Below are positions 52,186 through 62,355 of a stretch of 64,000 bases of DNA, piece after piece. Position numbers and translations under genes: made by a program. Below the pieces are notes generated by a model. It made no database searches and was not told the origin of the DNA. It worked only from the letters and a program-made list of their open reading frames with translations. The first letter of the stretch is position 1, and the number at the start of each line of letters is the position of its first letter. This stretch comes from an uncultured Prevotellaceae bacterium (GTDB lineage Bacteria; Bacteroidota; Bacteroidia; Bacteroidales; Bacteroidaceae): NCBI GenBank assembly GCA_946415365.1, contig CAMKSE010000002.1, positions 266,610-330,609 on the forward strand, given 5' to 3'.

Positions 52186-54204
52186 ATGAAAAAGAAATTT
52201 ATCAATGGAATTTTGATGGCAGCACTCTTATTTGCTGCTACATCATCATTTGTATCTTGCAAGGACAACATTGACGACGAATTGCCGCCGATCTATAATG
52301 CGCTTGCACAGAAAAGCAGTGATTTGCAGGCTAAGATTGACAGCCTGAAGAAAGTGATTGACGACCTTGAGGTTAAGCAAGAGTACTACAATTACTATTA
52401 TGATACGACTATCAATAACTACTTCACGAACATTGATACGACTATCATGAAGCAAATTGAATATATCTATCAGATTGACTCATCGCTTACTGAGGTCAAC
52501 GAGACGATTAACAACATTACTTATAACATTGACTCCATCACCAATGTCTTGAATATTATCGAGAACAACATTGCAGGTGTGAGTGACTCTGTTAAAACGT
52601 TGTGGGAGAAGGTTGACGAACTCTACAAGAAGGTTGAGGACATGCTTAATGGTACCATGATTACCAACATTACCATTAACGCCACAAGAAACGACGTCTT
52701 TGGAATCTTCAACATGCCTGGAATCAACATTCCTGCTCTTGCTGCTTACTATGGCACCAACGATGCCGGTATTGAAGAGTTCCCTGTTGCAGGTTATGAC
52801 TTCAATGTAGGCGGTAACAAGTTTGCTTGTTATCTTGAGGACAGTGAGTTGCCTTACGATGGTTTCGTGAACTTCGGCGGCAGTGACTACATCACCAATT
52901 CTTATGGAAATGCCGGTCAGATCTTCTTCACTGTGAATTCAAGTGATTTCGAGAATTTTGACATCAGCAAGTTCGCAAAGATTCAAGTTGAGAACAGTAG
53001 AGGTGACGTAGCCCCCATCACACTTGGCAATGTACGTAGGTCTGGTGCAATAATTAACTGGGCTTTGGGTAAACAGTTCTATGAGGAGACTGGTAAGATT
53101 ACAGATAACGGTCTTTATACTGCTGAGGCAACTATAGCAGAGGGTGACCTTGACCCGACCAGATTCCAGATGGAGAAGTTCGTCGACTTCAAGAAACTGC
53201 AGAGCGAAATCAAGGCACGTCTCAAGGACATCCGCGACGTTGAGGGTGAGAGCTCCAATCTAAGTGCGTACTGGGCAGATAAGGCCAGATTCAAGAACTT
53301 CGTAAGAGAGTTGGCCGGTTTGGTATTCGGTCTCTTCAAGAATGACCTGACAAAGACAGATTTACAGACCAACGCTACTTATTCTCCTCAGAGATTGGCT
53401 TTCTTTGTTGAGAAGGACGGCGCATATGTAAGAAAGGGACAGACTGGAGAAATCAACCTCCTCGTGACTGCTGTTAAGCCTCTGTCGTACAACACGTTCT
53501 ATGCATATGAGGACGCTAAGGAAGACAACTGGATCATCGAAGAGGTTCTTGAGCGCACTATCGCCAGAATCGCTAAGGAAATCAATGAGAGATTTGGTGA
53601 CAAGGGTATCTCCGCAAAGATTGTAGGTGTTAATGAAGCCGAAGAGTCTGTAACTATCCAACTTAATAGTAAGACTGAGACCATCATTATTAGCAACGCT
53701 GGTTATATGTCAGATTTAAAGAAGGCCATTAAAGTTAATGGTGGTTTGGATGCTGTCAACGACAAACTGGCAAAACTGCTTAAGACCTACACTCTTGGTC
53801 ATGCCGTCTCTTCTGCTGCTGAGCGCATCAATACCTATATCGACAAGGCTTCTGACTATCTCACAAACCTGATTAACAAGCACCTCTTCACTCGTGCCGT
53901 TGCTCCTATCATCATCTTCGAGACCAACAATGGTATGGACCGTCTGTGTGAGGGAATGTTTATCAATAGAGGTACAATGCACGCTTATCTGACTTCAGGT
54001 ACCATGGAGTTGTTGGTTCCGGCTTATAAGAAGTATGTTGCACTGAAGAAGGACGGTCAACTTCTGCAGTCAGAGGTTCTTCCTGGAAACACTCAGTCAT
54101 ATGATTTTGACCTGAACGAGAAGGGAGACTATACAGTTATTCTCAGCTGCGTTGACTACTTTGGCTTCGTGATTACCAAGAAGTACACTGTGCACGTGAA
54201 GTAA
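52186..54204 (+). CDS. Large coiled-coil lipoprotein, function unknown
   Basis: 672 residues. The signal peptide ends with the lipobox SFVSC. Residues about 35-155 form a long coiled coil with many Asn/Ile/Thr (KSSDLQAKIDSLKKVIDDLE, then repeated INNIT and IENNIAG). A beta-rich C-terminal part follows, ending YTVILSCVDYFGFVITKKYT. It contains few cysteines and no catalytic motif. Coding is richer in A/T than most of the window. The strong promoter and the ompA neighbour 35 nt downstream suggest an abundant envelope structural protein; this is inference. Confidence 0.75.
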   Translation: MKKKFINGILMAALLFAATSSFVSCKDNIDDELPPIYNALAQKSSDLQAKIDSLKKVIDDLEVKQEYYNYYYDTTINNYFTNIDTTIMKQIEYIYQIDSSLTEVNETINNITYNIDSITNVLNIIENNIAGVSDSVKTLWEKVDELYKKVEDMLNGTMITNITINATRNDVFGIFNMPGINIPALAAYYGTNDAGIEEFPVAGYDFNVGGNKFACYLEDSELPYDGFVNFGGSDYITNSYGNAGQIFFTVNSSDFENFDISKFAKIQVENSRGDVAPITLGNVRRSGAIINWALGKQFYEETGKITDNGLYTAEATIAEGDLDPTRFQMEKFVDFKKLQSEIKARLKDIRDVEGESSNLSAYWADKARFKNFVRELAGLVFGLFKNDLTKTDLQTNATYSPQRLAFFVEKDGAYVRKGQTGEINLLVTAVKPLSYNTFYAYEDAKEDNWIIEEVLERTIARIAKEINERFGDKGISAKIVGVNEAEESVTIQLNSKTETIIISNAGYMSDLKKAIKVNGGLDAVNDKLAKLLKTYTLGHAVSSAAERINTYIDKASDYLTNLINKHLFTRAVAPIIIFETNNGMDRLCEGMFINRGTMHAYLTSGTMELLVPAYKKYVALKKDGQLLQSEVLPGNTQSYDFDLNEKGDYTVILSCVDYFGFVITKKYTVHVK

Positions 54205-54239
54205 TTAATATTAGAGAACTTAAAAAACAAGTAACAGAT

Positions 54240-55367
54240 ATGAAAATGAAGAAAGCAATATTGTCTTGCCTGATGCTGATGGGTGTACTCACAGCATTCG
54301 CCCAGGAGGAGCCGAAGGGCACGACAGAATACGTCTTCGAGCCGCACTGGTACCTCCAGCTACAGGGAGGTGCTCAGTACACCACAGGTGAGGCTGATTT
54401 CGGTAAGATGATTTCTCCTACTTTACAAGGTGCTATCGGCTATCAGTTCTCACAGAACGTTGGCGCTCGTTTTGCTATCAATGCATGGCAGAGCAAGACC
54501 GGTTGGAGGGATGACGCTGGTTTCGAACCTCATAACTTCAGTTTCAGTTATGTGGCTCCCGCCATCGACCTGACATTCGACCTCTCGAATATCATAGCAG
54601 GTTTTAACCCCAATCGTAAGCTTAGCTTTGGTGCATTCCTCGGTATCGGTCTGAACTACCGTATGCAGTGTGATGATGCAAAACATGCTAAGGAATACAT
54701 GGATACGTATTCATACCAAGATGAGTTTGGTTGGACACCGATGTATGACGACGATGCTTGTCTGTTCTTCAAGGGACAGGCTGGTCTGACAGCAGACTAT
54801 CACATCAACGATGCAATAAGTCTGGGTATTGAGGGTAATTTCAATATGCTGAGCGATCGCTACAACTTCAAGAAGGTTGGTAACCCCGACTCCTACTTTA
54901 ACGTGCTCGCAGGCATCAAGTACAACTTCGGTCCCACCTACTCTACACGCTTCATCCCGGCTCCAGAGCCTGAGATTCGCTACGTAGATAAAATCGTGGA
55001 GAAGATCGTTGAGGTTCCCGGTCCTGCAGTTCCGGCAGCTATTGAGCCACTGCGTCGCGACATTTTCTTCGAGATCAACAAGACAATTATCCGTGACTCT
55101 GAGAAGCAGAAGGTGCAGGATATTGCAGATTACATGAATGCTCATCCTACATCGAAGGTGATGATCACTGGTTATGCAGACGCCGGTACTGGCAACAACC
55201 GCATCAACGATCGTCTTGCAAAGGGACGTGCACAGGTTGTCGTTAAGGCTCTGAAGGAGCAGTACGGCATTGCTGAGAGCCGTATTAGCTGGGATAGCAA
55301 GGGTTCACGCGTACAGCCGTTCGCTGAGAATGATTTGAACCGTGTATCAATTTGTATCGCTGAATAA
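54240..55367 (+). CDS. OmpA-family outer-membrane protein
   Basis: 375 residues with a signal peptide (ILSCLMLMGVLTAFAQ). An N-terminal eight-strand-type barrel (about 30-235, WYLQLQGGAQYTTGEADFG) is joined by EIRYVDKIVEKIVEVPG to a C-terminal OmpA domain (about 265-375). That domain has VMITGYADAGTGNNRINDRL and the peptidoglycan-binding arginine region. It anchors the outer membrane to the wall. The ATG at 54240 or two codons later are both possible. A strong terminator follows. Confidence 0.9.
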   Translation: MKMKKAILSCLMLMGVLTAFAQEEPKGTTEYVFEPHWYLQLQGGAQYTTGEADFGKMISPTLQGAIGYQFSQNVGARFAINAWQSKTGWRDDAGFEPHNFSFSYVAPAIDLTFDLSNIIAGFNPNRKLSFGAFLGIGLNYRMQCDDAKHAKEYMDTYSYQDEFGWTPMYDDDACLFFKGQAGLTADYHINDAISLGIEGNFNMLSDRYNFKKVGNPDSYFNVLAGIKYNFGPTYSTRFIPAPEPEIRYVDKIVEKIVEVPGPAVPAAIEPLRRDIFFEINKTIIRDSEKQKVQDIADYMNAHPTSKVMITGYADAGTGNNRINDRLAKGRAQVVVKALKEQYGIAESRISWDSKGSRVQPFAENDLNRVSICIAE

Positions 55368-55391
55368 ATCAGGAATCAAAAAATAACTTAA

Positions 55392-55418
55392 AGCCTAGTC
55401 CCAAAATGGGACTGGGCT
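55392..55418 (+). terminator. Terminator after the ompA gene
   Basis: A 12-bp stem (AGCCTAGTCCCA, loop AAA, one G-U) is followed by ATTCTTATTT. Confidence 0.85.
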
Positions 55419-55447
55419 ATTCTTATTTATAATAAAATAACAGGATA

Positions 55448-56584
55448 ATGAAAAAAATTATTTGTGCGGCCATTTTATTTTTAGGCTGCTCATTGGGTTC
55501 TATTGCACAGATAGCAGATGGTTACTATCACATTAAGAACGCCGCAACAGGAAGATACATAAGTATTAATGACACAGACCCCAGTAACTACCCTGTGAGC
55601 CAATCAGGTGACGTAAACATGGCTGGTATTAGAACATTTATCAATTACGATACAGTATCAGTAAGTCCGTCATGTGTTTTTTTCATCAAGAATCTAGGAG
55701 ATGGAAAATATGACTTAATCTCTCAAGGGTCAAGTCTATACGAAATGGCCAATAAAAAATTACCAATCAATATTACTCCTGCTGGAGGTGGAAAATACAC
55801 AATATGGGGCACGTATAGTGGAATTACAAAGTATCTAAGTGACGGTTCAGCTAGTAACAAGGATAGTTGGATGATGAACAGACTTGAAGAGACAAAATAC
55901 TGGATTCCCATTCCCATAAACACTTCAGACGAATTCATTGGAATCCGTCCTGATATAAAGACTGATGGTGGATCATATTGGGGTACAATCTATGCAGGAT
56001 TCAGTTTCAGATTAGCATCCCCGGGAATGTATGCATACTATGTCAGTAATGCCTCAGGTAAAGGATTTACATTACAAGAGATAGAAGGAGATGTCATACC
56101 TTTCGCAACCCCAGTTGTTATCAGATGTAATACGGCTAATCCTGCTGATAATAAAATTGAACCCGTAATAGGTGCTTATGACTTCTACCATGTTAACTGG
56201 TTAAGTGGTGTATTCTGTGCTTTATCTGGTGTGGCAAAACATTTCAATGCCAAGGAATACGATCCTGTGACAATGCGAGTCTTAGGTACAAGCAGTGAAG
56301 GTGAATTGGCATTTATTAAAGCGAAACCTGAGAATCTTTACAATGACTTATACCTTAGGGGCAACAAAGCTTATCTGATGGTAAACCCTGGAGATGCAGA
56401 TGTCATGACCTTAGGTGGTTACACTCCAGATGATCCTGACCCAGATCCTGACGGAATTAACAACATCGAGTCAGACGTTAAAGATAATACATTATATACG
56501 ATAACAGGTACAAAGGTTCCTGAAGGTACAACTCCTAGCGCAGGTATCTACATACAGAAAGGCAAGAAAGTTATTATCAAGTAA
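55448..56584 (+). CDS. Secreted protein with C-terminal GIYIQKGKK tail
   Basis: 378 residues with a signal peptide (IICAAILFLGCSLGSIAQ). The N-terminal part, IADGYYHIKNAATGRYISIN, resembles a ricin/beta-trefoil-like start seen in many Bacteroidetes secreted proteins. A DPDPDPDG linker precedes a C-terminal segment TLYTITGTKVPEGT and AGIYIQKGKKVIIK, as on type IX-secreted or surface proteins. No enzyme motif is seen. Base composition is clearly more A/T-rich than the chromosomal genes at 34-50 kb. Confidence 0.7.
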   Translation: MKKIICAAILFLGCSLGSIAQIADGYYHIKNAATGRYISINDTDPSNYPVSQSGDVNMAGIRTFINYDTVSVSPSCVFFIKNLGDGKYDLISQGSSLYEMANKKLPINITPAGGGKYTIWGTYSGITKYLSDGSASNKDSWMMNRLEETKYWIPIPINTSDEFIGIRPDIKTDGGSYWGTIYAGFSFRLASPGMYAYYVSNASGKGFTLQEIEGDVIPFATPVVIRCNTANPADNKIEPVIGAYDFYHVNWLSGVFCALSGVAKHFNAKEYDPVTMRVLGTSSEGELAFIKAKPENLYNDLYLRGNKAYLMVNPGDADVMTLGGYTPDDPDPDPDGINNIESDVKDNTLYTITGTKVPEGTTPSAGIYIQKGKKVIIK

Positions 56585-56607
56585 ATGGTAAAACCAAAAT
56601 AAAATAA

Positions 56608-56653
56608 TTACTGCCCACTTGAATTGCAAAAGACAATCTCAAGTGGGCAGTAA
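56608..56653. terminator. Shared terminator between convergent genes
   Basis: A 15-bp perfect stem (56608-56622 with 56639-56653) has a 16-nt loop. The minus strand runs on into a T-rich stretch, so it serves best the minus-strand gene, and probably both. Confidence 0.8.
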
Positions 56654-56669
56654 AATTATATAGAACTGT

Positions 56670-57779
56670 TCAGAAAATACGTTTGGTAAGTCTGAAACTA
56701 AGCACAGGATAGACCTTAAATGCCTTTAGTAAATCAACGTAGGTACCAACCTGACCTTTAATATTCTCTACATCCTTAGTCAGATTCATTCCATCATGGA
56801 CATATAAATCGGGAGTACCACCCCAGAACATAACACCACAGTCAAATGACACTTTCCAGGCATCACTATTCTTCTGAAGACGGCCTCCATAACCAAAACC
56901 CAAATAAGGCTTAAAAGAGTTAGACACAGCCTCTACCTCAACCATACAATTCTCATTTGGCTCAACAATATAACGATCTCCGGCTTTATGCTCTACACCT
57001 TTGGAATCGACCATATCCCTGGCATAATAACCTACAGCAAAACCAATCTTTCCAAAGTCAATGAATTTCTTTCTGACCTGTTCTGGTAATTCAACTGTAA
57101 CATTCTGAAGACTTGAGAAACCACTAAAATCAATCAAAGGCTCACCATTAACGGCTTTCTCATGAATATTGTTATACAATCCTGCCGAGACCAATGAAAC
57201 CATCGTCTCAGTTGTATTAACAGCTTCTGCGAACTTTGATGGTCCCCAATAGAATCCTGCAGAGATATGGAAGTTTTTCAGAAACTTATTCCTTTGGAAA
57301 GGGAATACGTCCACCAGCATCTTAAAATTATTGATAGTCGGTTTGCCTATCATATCAGCATGATCTTCCACGTCAAAGCCTGTTAAGCCATAGAGGAGCT
57401 CATTCAATTTATCGAACTTCGTTTCTTGACGATTTCCATCTTCATCATAACTCCTCGCGGGCTGGCCATTAATGGTCATATCAAATTTCATGATCTTTGT
57501 GAAGCGTGGCATAAACTCATAACCAGCTCTCACTTGCAAATACTCACCTATAGGAGATGCTACGTCAATACCAATGCCAGTCGTACCTGCAGTTAACGAC
57601 ACATCTACATGCTGCAAAATGTCATGCTCCTTCCAAAACTGAAACACAGGAATATACTCCGAATGTTCATTCACCTCCAACTCCTTGAGAGTAAGACTAC
57701 TAGAATTATGACCGTTTGACTGGGCAAAACCACTCAATCCCAAACTGGCTACAACTAGAAAACATGCTAATCTCTTCAT
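56670..57779 (-). CDS. Outer-membrane protein, family not recognised
   Basis: 369 residues with a signal peptide (LACFLVVASLGLSGFAQ). Alternating hydrophobic strands (VDVSLTAGTTGIGIDVASPI, EYLQVRAGYEFMPRF, NFHISAGFYWG) and the ending YPVLSFRLTKRIF indicate a beta-barrel. No conserved domain is recognised. It lies 16 nt after a lipoprotein gene downstream of der and may be co-transcribed with it. A/T-rich coding. Confidence 0.65.
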   Translation of the reverse strand: MKRLACFLVVASLGLSGFAQSNGHNSSSLTLKELEVNEHSEYIPVFQFWKEHDILQHVDVSLTAGTTGIGIDVASPIGEYLQVRAGYEFMPRFTKIMKFDMTINGQPARSYDEDGNRQETKFDKLNELLYGLTGFDVEDHADMIGKPTINNFKMLVDVFPFQRNKFLKNFHISAGFYWGPSKFAEAVNTTETMVSLVSAGLYNNIHEKAVNGEPLIDFSGFSSLQNVTVELPEQVRKKFIDFGKIGFAVGYYARDMVDSKGVEHKAGDRYIVEPNENCMVEVEAVSNSFKPYLGFGYGGRLQKNSDAWKVSFDCGVMFWGGTPDLYVHDGMNLTKDVENIKGQVGTYVDLLKAFKVYPVLSFRLTKRIF

Positions 57780-57795
57780 ATCTTTGTATATAATT

Positions 57796-58194
57796 TCATT
57801 TCATAAACCATCGTCCGTCATGCTCAACCATAGGTACTACAATCTCTTCATTGGTTGAATCACCGAAACAAAGCACCATAAAAACATTCGTATACTTTTG
57901 TATGGTGTCAGTCTTTGCATTGACAACTCTCACCTCACGGACGCCTCGATGACTATTCTCCTGCTGCCTCATAAACTGATGGCAATTATCTAGCAACTGA
58001 CTCCAATACTCATTTCCCTCATGCGGCTTTAATCCAGCTTTACCTTCAAGGAACTTCTCATACTCGCCATTAATCAGATGCTCATAATATCCTTTAGCTG
58101 CCAAAGAAGCAAGTTCCTCTTTTGACACCCCGGAGCATGCTATAATGCCGGTGACCATAATTAAGCCGATCAGTACCTTTCTATATAACATCAT
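57796..58194 (-). CDS. Small lipoprotein, NTF2-like (DUF4878 type)
   Basis: 132 residues. The lipobox TGIIAC predicts a lipid anchor. [22 protein letters not shown] and a final [14 protein letters not shown] match the small NTF2-like/DUF4878 layout. The function is unknown. The ATG overlaps the der stop (ATGA), so expression is tied to der. The following gene encodes an outer-membrane barrel. Confidence 0.65.
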   Translation of the reverse strand: MMLYRKVLIGLIMVTGIIACSGVSKEELASLAAKGYYEHLINGEYEKFLEGKAGLKPHEGNEYWSQLLDNCHQFMRQQENSHRGVREVRVVNAKTDTIQKYTNVFMVLCFGDSTNEEIVVPMVEHDGRWFMK

Positions 58195-59504
58195 TTCTGC
58201 CTGATAAAGATATTTATAGGCGAACCCGTCAACTGCCAGTTCTCTCGAATCTTGTTCTCAAGAAAGCGCTTATACGGTTCCTTAATATATTGCGGCAGAT
58301 TTGCGTAGAACACAAACGACGGTATCTGAGTGTTCGGCAATTGAGACACATATTTAATCTTAATGAATTTTCCTTTTACTGAGGGAGGCGGGAAGGCCTC
58401 AATCAAAGGCAGCATCACCTCATTCAATTTAGAAGTACCAATCTTCGCCTTACGATTAAGATACACCTCCTTGGCTGTCTCCAACACTTTAAATATGCGC
58501 TGCTTAGTCAGAGCAGAGCCAAAGATAATAGGGAAATCCACAAATGGAGCCATACGCTGGCGGATGGCATTTGTAAACGTATCGATGACAATCTGGGACT
58601 TGTCTTCTACCAAATCCCACTTGTTCACAACAACCACCAACGACTTGTTGTTTTTCTGAATCAGCTGGAAAATGTTCATATCCTGTGTCTCAATACCACG
58701 AGTAGCATCAATCATCAGTATACAAACATCCGAATTCTCAATCGCACGAATACTTCGCATCACACTATAGAACTCCAGATCCTCTGTCACCTTATTCTTT
58801 CGGCGGATACCAGCTGTATCGACAAGATAGAAATCGAAGCCGAACTTGTCATAACGCGTGTAGATGGAGTCACGCGTTGTGCCTGCTATATCAGTCACAA
58901 TATGGCGTTCTTCACCTATAAAAGCATTGATCAGACTCGATTTGCCGGCATTAGGACGTCCTACCACCGCAAAACGGGGTATCCCATCCTCCGTATCATC
59001 GCCACCCTTTTCTGGCAACATCTCAAGCACCTTGTCAAGTAAATCGCCTGTCCCGCTGCCAGTAACAGCACTGATAGGATAAGGATCACCCAGTCCGAGT
59101 TTATAGAATTCGTACTGGTCATATAAGTCTTTACCATCGTCAGCTTTATTTGCAACGAGAAGTACTGGCAATTTTGCACGGCGTAATATCTGGGCTACAT
59201 CCATATCCCATCCCGTCACGCCATTGCTGATATCGCATAAGAAGAGTACCAGGTCTGCTTCCTCAGTGGCAATAATAACCTGCTTCCTGATCTCTTCCTC
59301 GAAGATATCTTCCGAATTGACCACCCAACCACCGGTATCGACGACCGAGAACTCCCTTCCGTTCCAATCGCACTTTCCGTATTGGCGGTCACGAGTAGTA
59401 CCTGCCTCACTGCTGACAATGGCCTGACGGGTCTTAGTCAGACGGTTGAATAACGTCGACTTGCCAACATTCGGGCGTCCTACTATAGCAACTAAATTTC
59501 CCAT
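58191..59504 (-). CDS. der: Ribosome biogenesis GTPase Der (EngA)
   Basis: 437 residues. Two GTPase domains in tandem, with P-loops GRPNVGKST (near residue 8) and GRPNAGKSS (near 182), DTGG and DTAG switch motifs, and NKAD / NKWD specificity motifs. A C-terminal KH-like domain ([32 protein letters not shown]) completes it. Der is needed for 50S subunit maturation. It follows era after 11 nt. Confidence 0.96.
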   Translation of the reverse strand: MGNLVAIVGRPNVGKSTLFNRLTKTRQAIVSSEAGTTRDRQYGKCDWNGREFSVVDTGGWVVNSEDIFEEEIRKQVIIATEEADLVLFLCDISNGVTGWDMDVAQILRRAKLPVLLVANKADDGKDLYDQYEFYKLGLGDPYPISAVTGSGTGDLLDKVLEMLPEKGGDDTEDGIPRFAVVGRPNAGKSSLINAFIGEERHIVTDIAGTTRDSIYTRYDKFGFDFYLVDTAGIRRKNKVTEDLEFYSVMRSIRAIENSDVCILMIDATRGIETQDMNIFQLIQKNNKSLVVVVNKWDLVEDKSQIVIDTFTNAIRQRMAPFVDFPIIFGSALTKQRIFKVLETAKEVYLNRKAKIGTSKLNEVMLPLIEAFPPPSVKGKFIKIKYVSQLPNTQIPSFVFYANLPQYIKEPYKRFLENKIRENWQLTGSPINIFIRQK

Positions 59505-59515
59505 ATCTTTACTCC

Positions 59516-60397
59516 TTACTCCGGATTGTATCCGAAATGATTCAACTCTCTCTCAGAAGAACGCCAATCCTTGTCGACCTTCACGAAGACTTCCAAATAG
59601 ATAGGCTTTCCAAAGAATTTCTCAAGCGCCTTGCGCGATTCTGTACTTACCTTCTTCAGAGCCACGCCTTGATGTCCTATGATAATGCCCTTCTGACTAT
59701 CCCGCTCAACATAAATGACAGCATTGATGTGGATATGCTTGTCATCTTCCTTGAAACGTTCTACACTTACCTCTACAGAATAAGGGATCTCCTTGTCGTA
59801 ATAGAGAAGTATCTTCTCACGGATAATCTCCGAGACAAAGAAGCGTGCGGGTTTGTCCGTCAACTGATCCTTATCAAAATAGGGCGGAGAGTCCGGTAGC
59901 AATTCAAGAATCCGTTTAAGCAGAATATCCGTACCAAACTTATTCTTGGCAGAAATAGGAAGGATCTCCGCATTTGGCAACAATGAATGCCATTTCTCAA
60001 CAATATCGCCCAACACTTTCTGATCGCTCTGGTCGATCTTGTTAATCAGCAGAAGAACCGGTACAGTCATTTTTGCCACCTTGCCAAGGAAGTCCTGATT
60101 CTTCTCCGGATTCTCCACAACATCCGTCACATACAGCAACACATCGGCATCCTGCAAGGCAGACTCTGAAAAAGCAAGCATCGACTCCTGCAACTTGTAG
60201 TTAGGCTTCAACACACCCGGTGTGTCAGAGAACACGATCTGAGCCTCAGGTGTATTGACGATTCCCATGATCCGGTGACGGGTGGTCTGTGCCTTGAAAG
60301 TGGCAATGGAAATCTTCTCACCGACGAGTTGATTCATCAGTGTCGATTTCCCTACATTCGGGTTGCCCACGATATTCACAAATCCTGCCTTATGCAT
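59516..60397 (-). CDS. era: GTPase Era
   Basis: 293 residues. The GTPase domain has [13 protein letters not shown] and NKID. The C-terminal KH domain has [14 protein letters not shown], which binds the 3' end of 16S rRNA during 30S assembly. Era-Der order fits a ribosome-assembly operon. It starts just after the terminator that ends the fabH transcript, so it may have its own promoter in the short gap or rely on read-through. Confidence 0.96.
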   Translation of the reverse strand: MHKAGFVNIVGNPNVGKSTLMNQLVGEKISIATFKAQTTRHRIMGIVNTPEAQIVFSDTPGVLKPNYKLQESMLAFSESALQDADVLLYVTDVVENPEKNQDFLGKVAKMTVPVLLLINKIDQSDQKVLGDIVEKWHSLLPNAEILPISAKNKFGTDILLKRILELLPDSPPYFDKDQLTDKPARFFVSEIIREKILLYYDKEIPYSVEVSVERFKEDDKHIHINAVIYVERDSQKGIIIGHQGVALKKVSTESRKALEKFFGKPIYLEVFVKVDKDWRSSERELNHFGYNPE

Positions 60398-60414
60398 ATT
60401 CCTTTCTTTTTAGA

Positions 60415-60447
60415 CAAAAAAACGCATTGCCCAGTTAGAGCATGCGT
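60415..60447 (-). terminator. Terminator after fabH
   Basis: Minus-strand hairpin: ACGCATGC (60440-60447) pairs with GCAATGCGT (60422-60430) around a 9-nt loop with one bulged base, then seven T (60415-60421). Confidence 0.75.
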
Positions 60448-60478
60448 CTTTCTGTGGTTAGATACGGATGTGTGTACT

Positions 60479-61480
60479 CTATTTATTTCCGTCGTATGCC
60501 CATTTATAGTACGTAGCACCATGAACGAAGCCTGCTCCGAAGGCCGTAAAGATCATATTGTCGCCCTTCCTCAACTTGCTCTCGTTGTCCCACAACGCCA
60601 GAGGTATCGTGGCAGCGCTCGTATTACCATAATGCTCAATATTCACCATCACCTGATCCATCGACAGCTCCAGACGCTTGGCCACGGCCTCGATGATACG
60701 CATGTTAGCCTGATGAGGAACCACCCACTGGATATTATCCTTATTCAGTCCGTTGCGCTCAGCTATCAGCACGCAGTCATTACTCATGTTCGTCACCGCA
60801 TAGCGGAACACCGTGCGTCCCTCCTGATAGAGGTAGTGCAGACGGTGATCGATGGTGAAATGCGACGGAGGACAGACTGATCCTCCTGCCTTCATATGCA
60901 GGAAGGGAAGTCCCTTACCGTCTGTGCGCAGATAGGAGTCCATCAAGCCGAGATTCTCTTCAGTGGCTTCTATCAGCATCGCACCGGCACCGTCTCCGAA
61001 GAGCGGGCAGGTGGAACGATCCTTATAGTCTGTCACCGACGACATCTTGTCCGCACCAATCAGTATAATCTTCTTGTAACGGCCACTCTGAATCATCGAT
61101 GACACCACGTCTAATGAATAGATGAATCCACAGCAGGCACCCCAGAAATCGAATGCCATCGCATTCTTTAATCCGATTTTGCCTACGACGATGGACGCTG
61201 TAGAGGGGAATGTGTAATCAGCCGTCGAAGTGGCTACGACCAGTGCATCGATGGTATCAGGATCTACGCCTGTCTTCTGCAACAACTGCTTGGCAGCCTT
61301 GCGGGCCATGTAACTTGTTCCAAGGCCCTCTTCAGTCAGGATACGACGCTCCTTAATACCAACACGAGTCATAATCCACTCGTCGTTGGTGTCCACCATT
61401 CTCGACAGTTCCTCATTAGTGAGGACATAGTCGGGAACATAGCCACCAATGCCGGTGATGATCGCATGGATGTTACTCAT
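60479..61480 (-). CDS. fabH: 3-oxoacyl-ACP synthase III
   Basis: 333 residues. FabH joins acetyl-CoA (or branched acyl-CoA) to malonyl-ACP to start fatty-acid synthesis. The triad is visible: Cys116 in GACCGF, His in VPHQANMRI, and Asn in HYGNTSAATIP. Length and the DTNDEWIMTRVGIKERR start are standard. The ATG shares one base with the rpmF stop, and the order yceD-rpmF-fabH is the usual one. Confidence 0.96.
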   Translation of the reverse strand: MSNIHAIITGIGGYVPDYVLTNEELSRMVDTNDEWIMTRVGIKERRILTEEGLGTSYMARKAAKQLLQKTGVDPDTIDALVVATSTADYTFPSTASIVVGKIGLKNAMAFDFWGACCGFIYSLDVVSSMIQSGRYKKIILIGADKMSSVTDYKDRSTCPLFGDGAGAMLIEATEENLGLMDSYLRTDGKGLPFLHMKAGGSVCPPSHFTIDHRLHYLYQEGRTVFRYAVTNMSNDCVLIAERNGLNKDNIQWVVPHQANMRIIEAVAKRLELSMDQVMVNIEHYGNTSAATIPLALWDNESKLRKGDNMIFTAFGAGFVHGATYYKWAYDGNK

Positions 61481-61671
61481 TACTCTGCGATTTCTTCCTC
61501 TTTCTTGATAGCTACCTTACCACGATAGTAACCACAGGTGGGGCATACGGTGTGATACACGTAATACGCGCCACAGTTGGGGCATACTGCCAGTGTAGGT
61601 GCTACTGCCTTGTCGTGAGTACGACGCTTGGCCTGACGAGTGCTTGATTGTCTTCTTTTAGGATGTGCCAT
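61480..61671 (-). CDS. rpmF: 50S ribosomal protein L32
   Basis: 63 residues. An AHPKRRQSSTRQAKRRTHDK start and two CxxC pairs (CPNCGAYYVYH, CPTCGYYRG) identify zinc-binding L32. It lies 12 nt after yceD and overlaps fabH by one base. Confidence 0.96.
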   Translation of the reverse strand: MAHPKRRQSSTRQAKRRTHDKAVAPTLAVCPNCGAYYVYHTVCPTCGYYRGKVAIKKEEEIAE

Positions 61672-61683
61672 AATTCTATTTAC

Positions 61684-62211
61684 TTAATTGTTATTTTTTA
61701 ATTGTTTCAACTTACTCCAACGGGGGTCAATAGCCTGGTCGGACTCCTCATCACTGCTTCGGTCAGCTGACAGTTCTTCCAGAACTTCTGTCATAGCCGT
61801 GTTGCACTTGCCGGGTGCATGCACATGCCTGATGGGTATAGCCAATGCCACAGACTCATAGATGAACCATCCCAGATCAAGTATTCCTTCGTCCTCTCCC
61901 ACTACGATGATGTCACCTTCCTCAGAGTTTTCACTACCGAGCTTGACAGTCAGGCGCGTATCGGCTTCCACCGGCTGCTCCATATCGTCAAGACAACGGT
62001 CGCAAGGAATGATCAATGTGCCTGCAGAATGTATCAGGAGTTCGAAAAAGCCGGAAGCCTTGCGTATAGACACCGACACATGCAAAGAGCCCTTTCTCAC
62101 TTCTGCACCGTCCAGAGCTGCGAAATATGAATCGTCAAGTCTGAAGTCCAATGATGTTTCGTCTTCCTTCAGACCTTTCAGGTCAACCTTCAGAAACTCT
62201 AAACTACACAT
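61684..62211 (-). CDS. yceD: DUF177 (YceD-like) protein
   Basis: 175 residues. It matches the DUF177 family, whose members sit next to rpmF and affect 23S rRNA or L32 supply. The cysteine motif IPCDRCLDDMEQPVE is the family signature. LGSENSEEGDIIVVGEDEG and LGWFIYESVALAIPIRHVH also match. The ATG at 62211 gives the conserved compact start; an earlier start would fall next to the -7 box. Confidence 0.88.
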   Translation of the reverse strand: MCSLEFLKVDLKGLKEDETSLDFRLDDSYFAALDGAEVRKGSLHVSVSIRKASGFFELLIHSAGTLIIPCDRCLDDMEQPVEADTRLTVKLGSENSEEGDIIVVGEDEGILDLGWFIYESVALAIPIRHVHAPGKCNTAMTEVLEELSADRSSDEESDQAIDPRWSKLKQLKNNN

Positions 62212-62229
62212 AATCACACTTTTGGGTTG

Positions 62230-62237
62230 CAAAGTTA
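62230..62237 (-). promoter_or_regulatory. yceD-rpmF-fabH promoter, -7 box
   Basis: TAACTTTG on the minus strand, 18 nt before the yceD ATG. Confidence 0.65.
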
Positions 62238-62355
62238 CAAACTTTTTTTGATTTCTGACACGCTTATTTGTTTTTTTTATGTTTTTCCTATAAAATCATG
62301 CTGATAAGAGAGCAGATATTACACACTTATAGGGGATAGTGTGCATTTTTCGACT

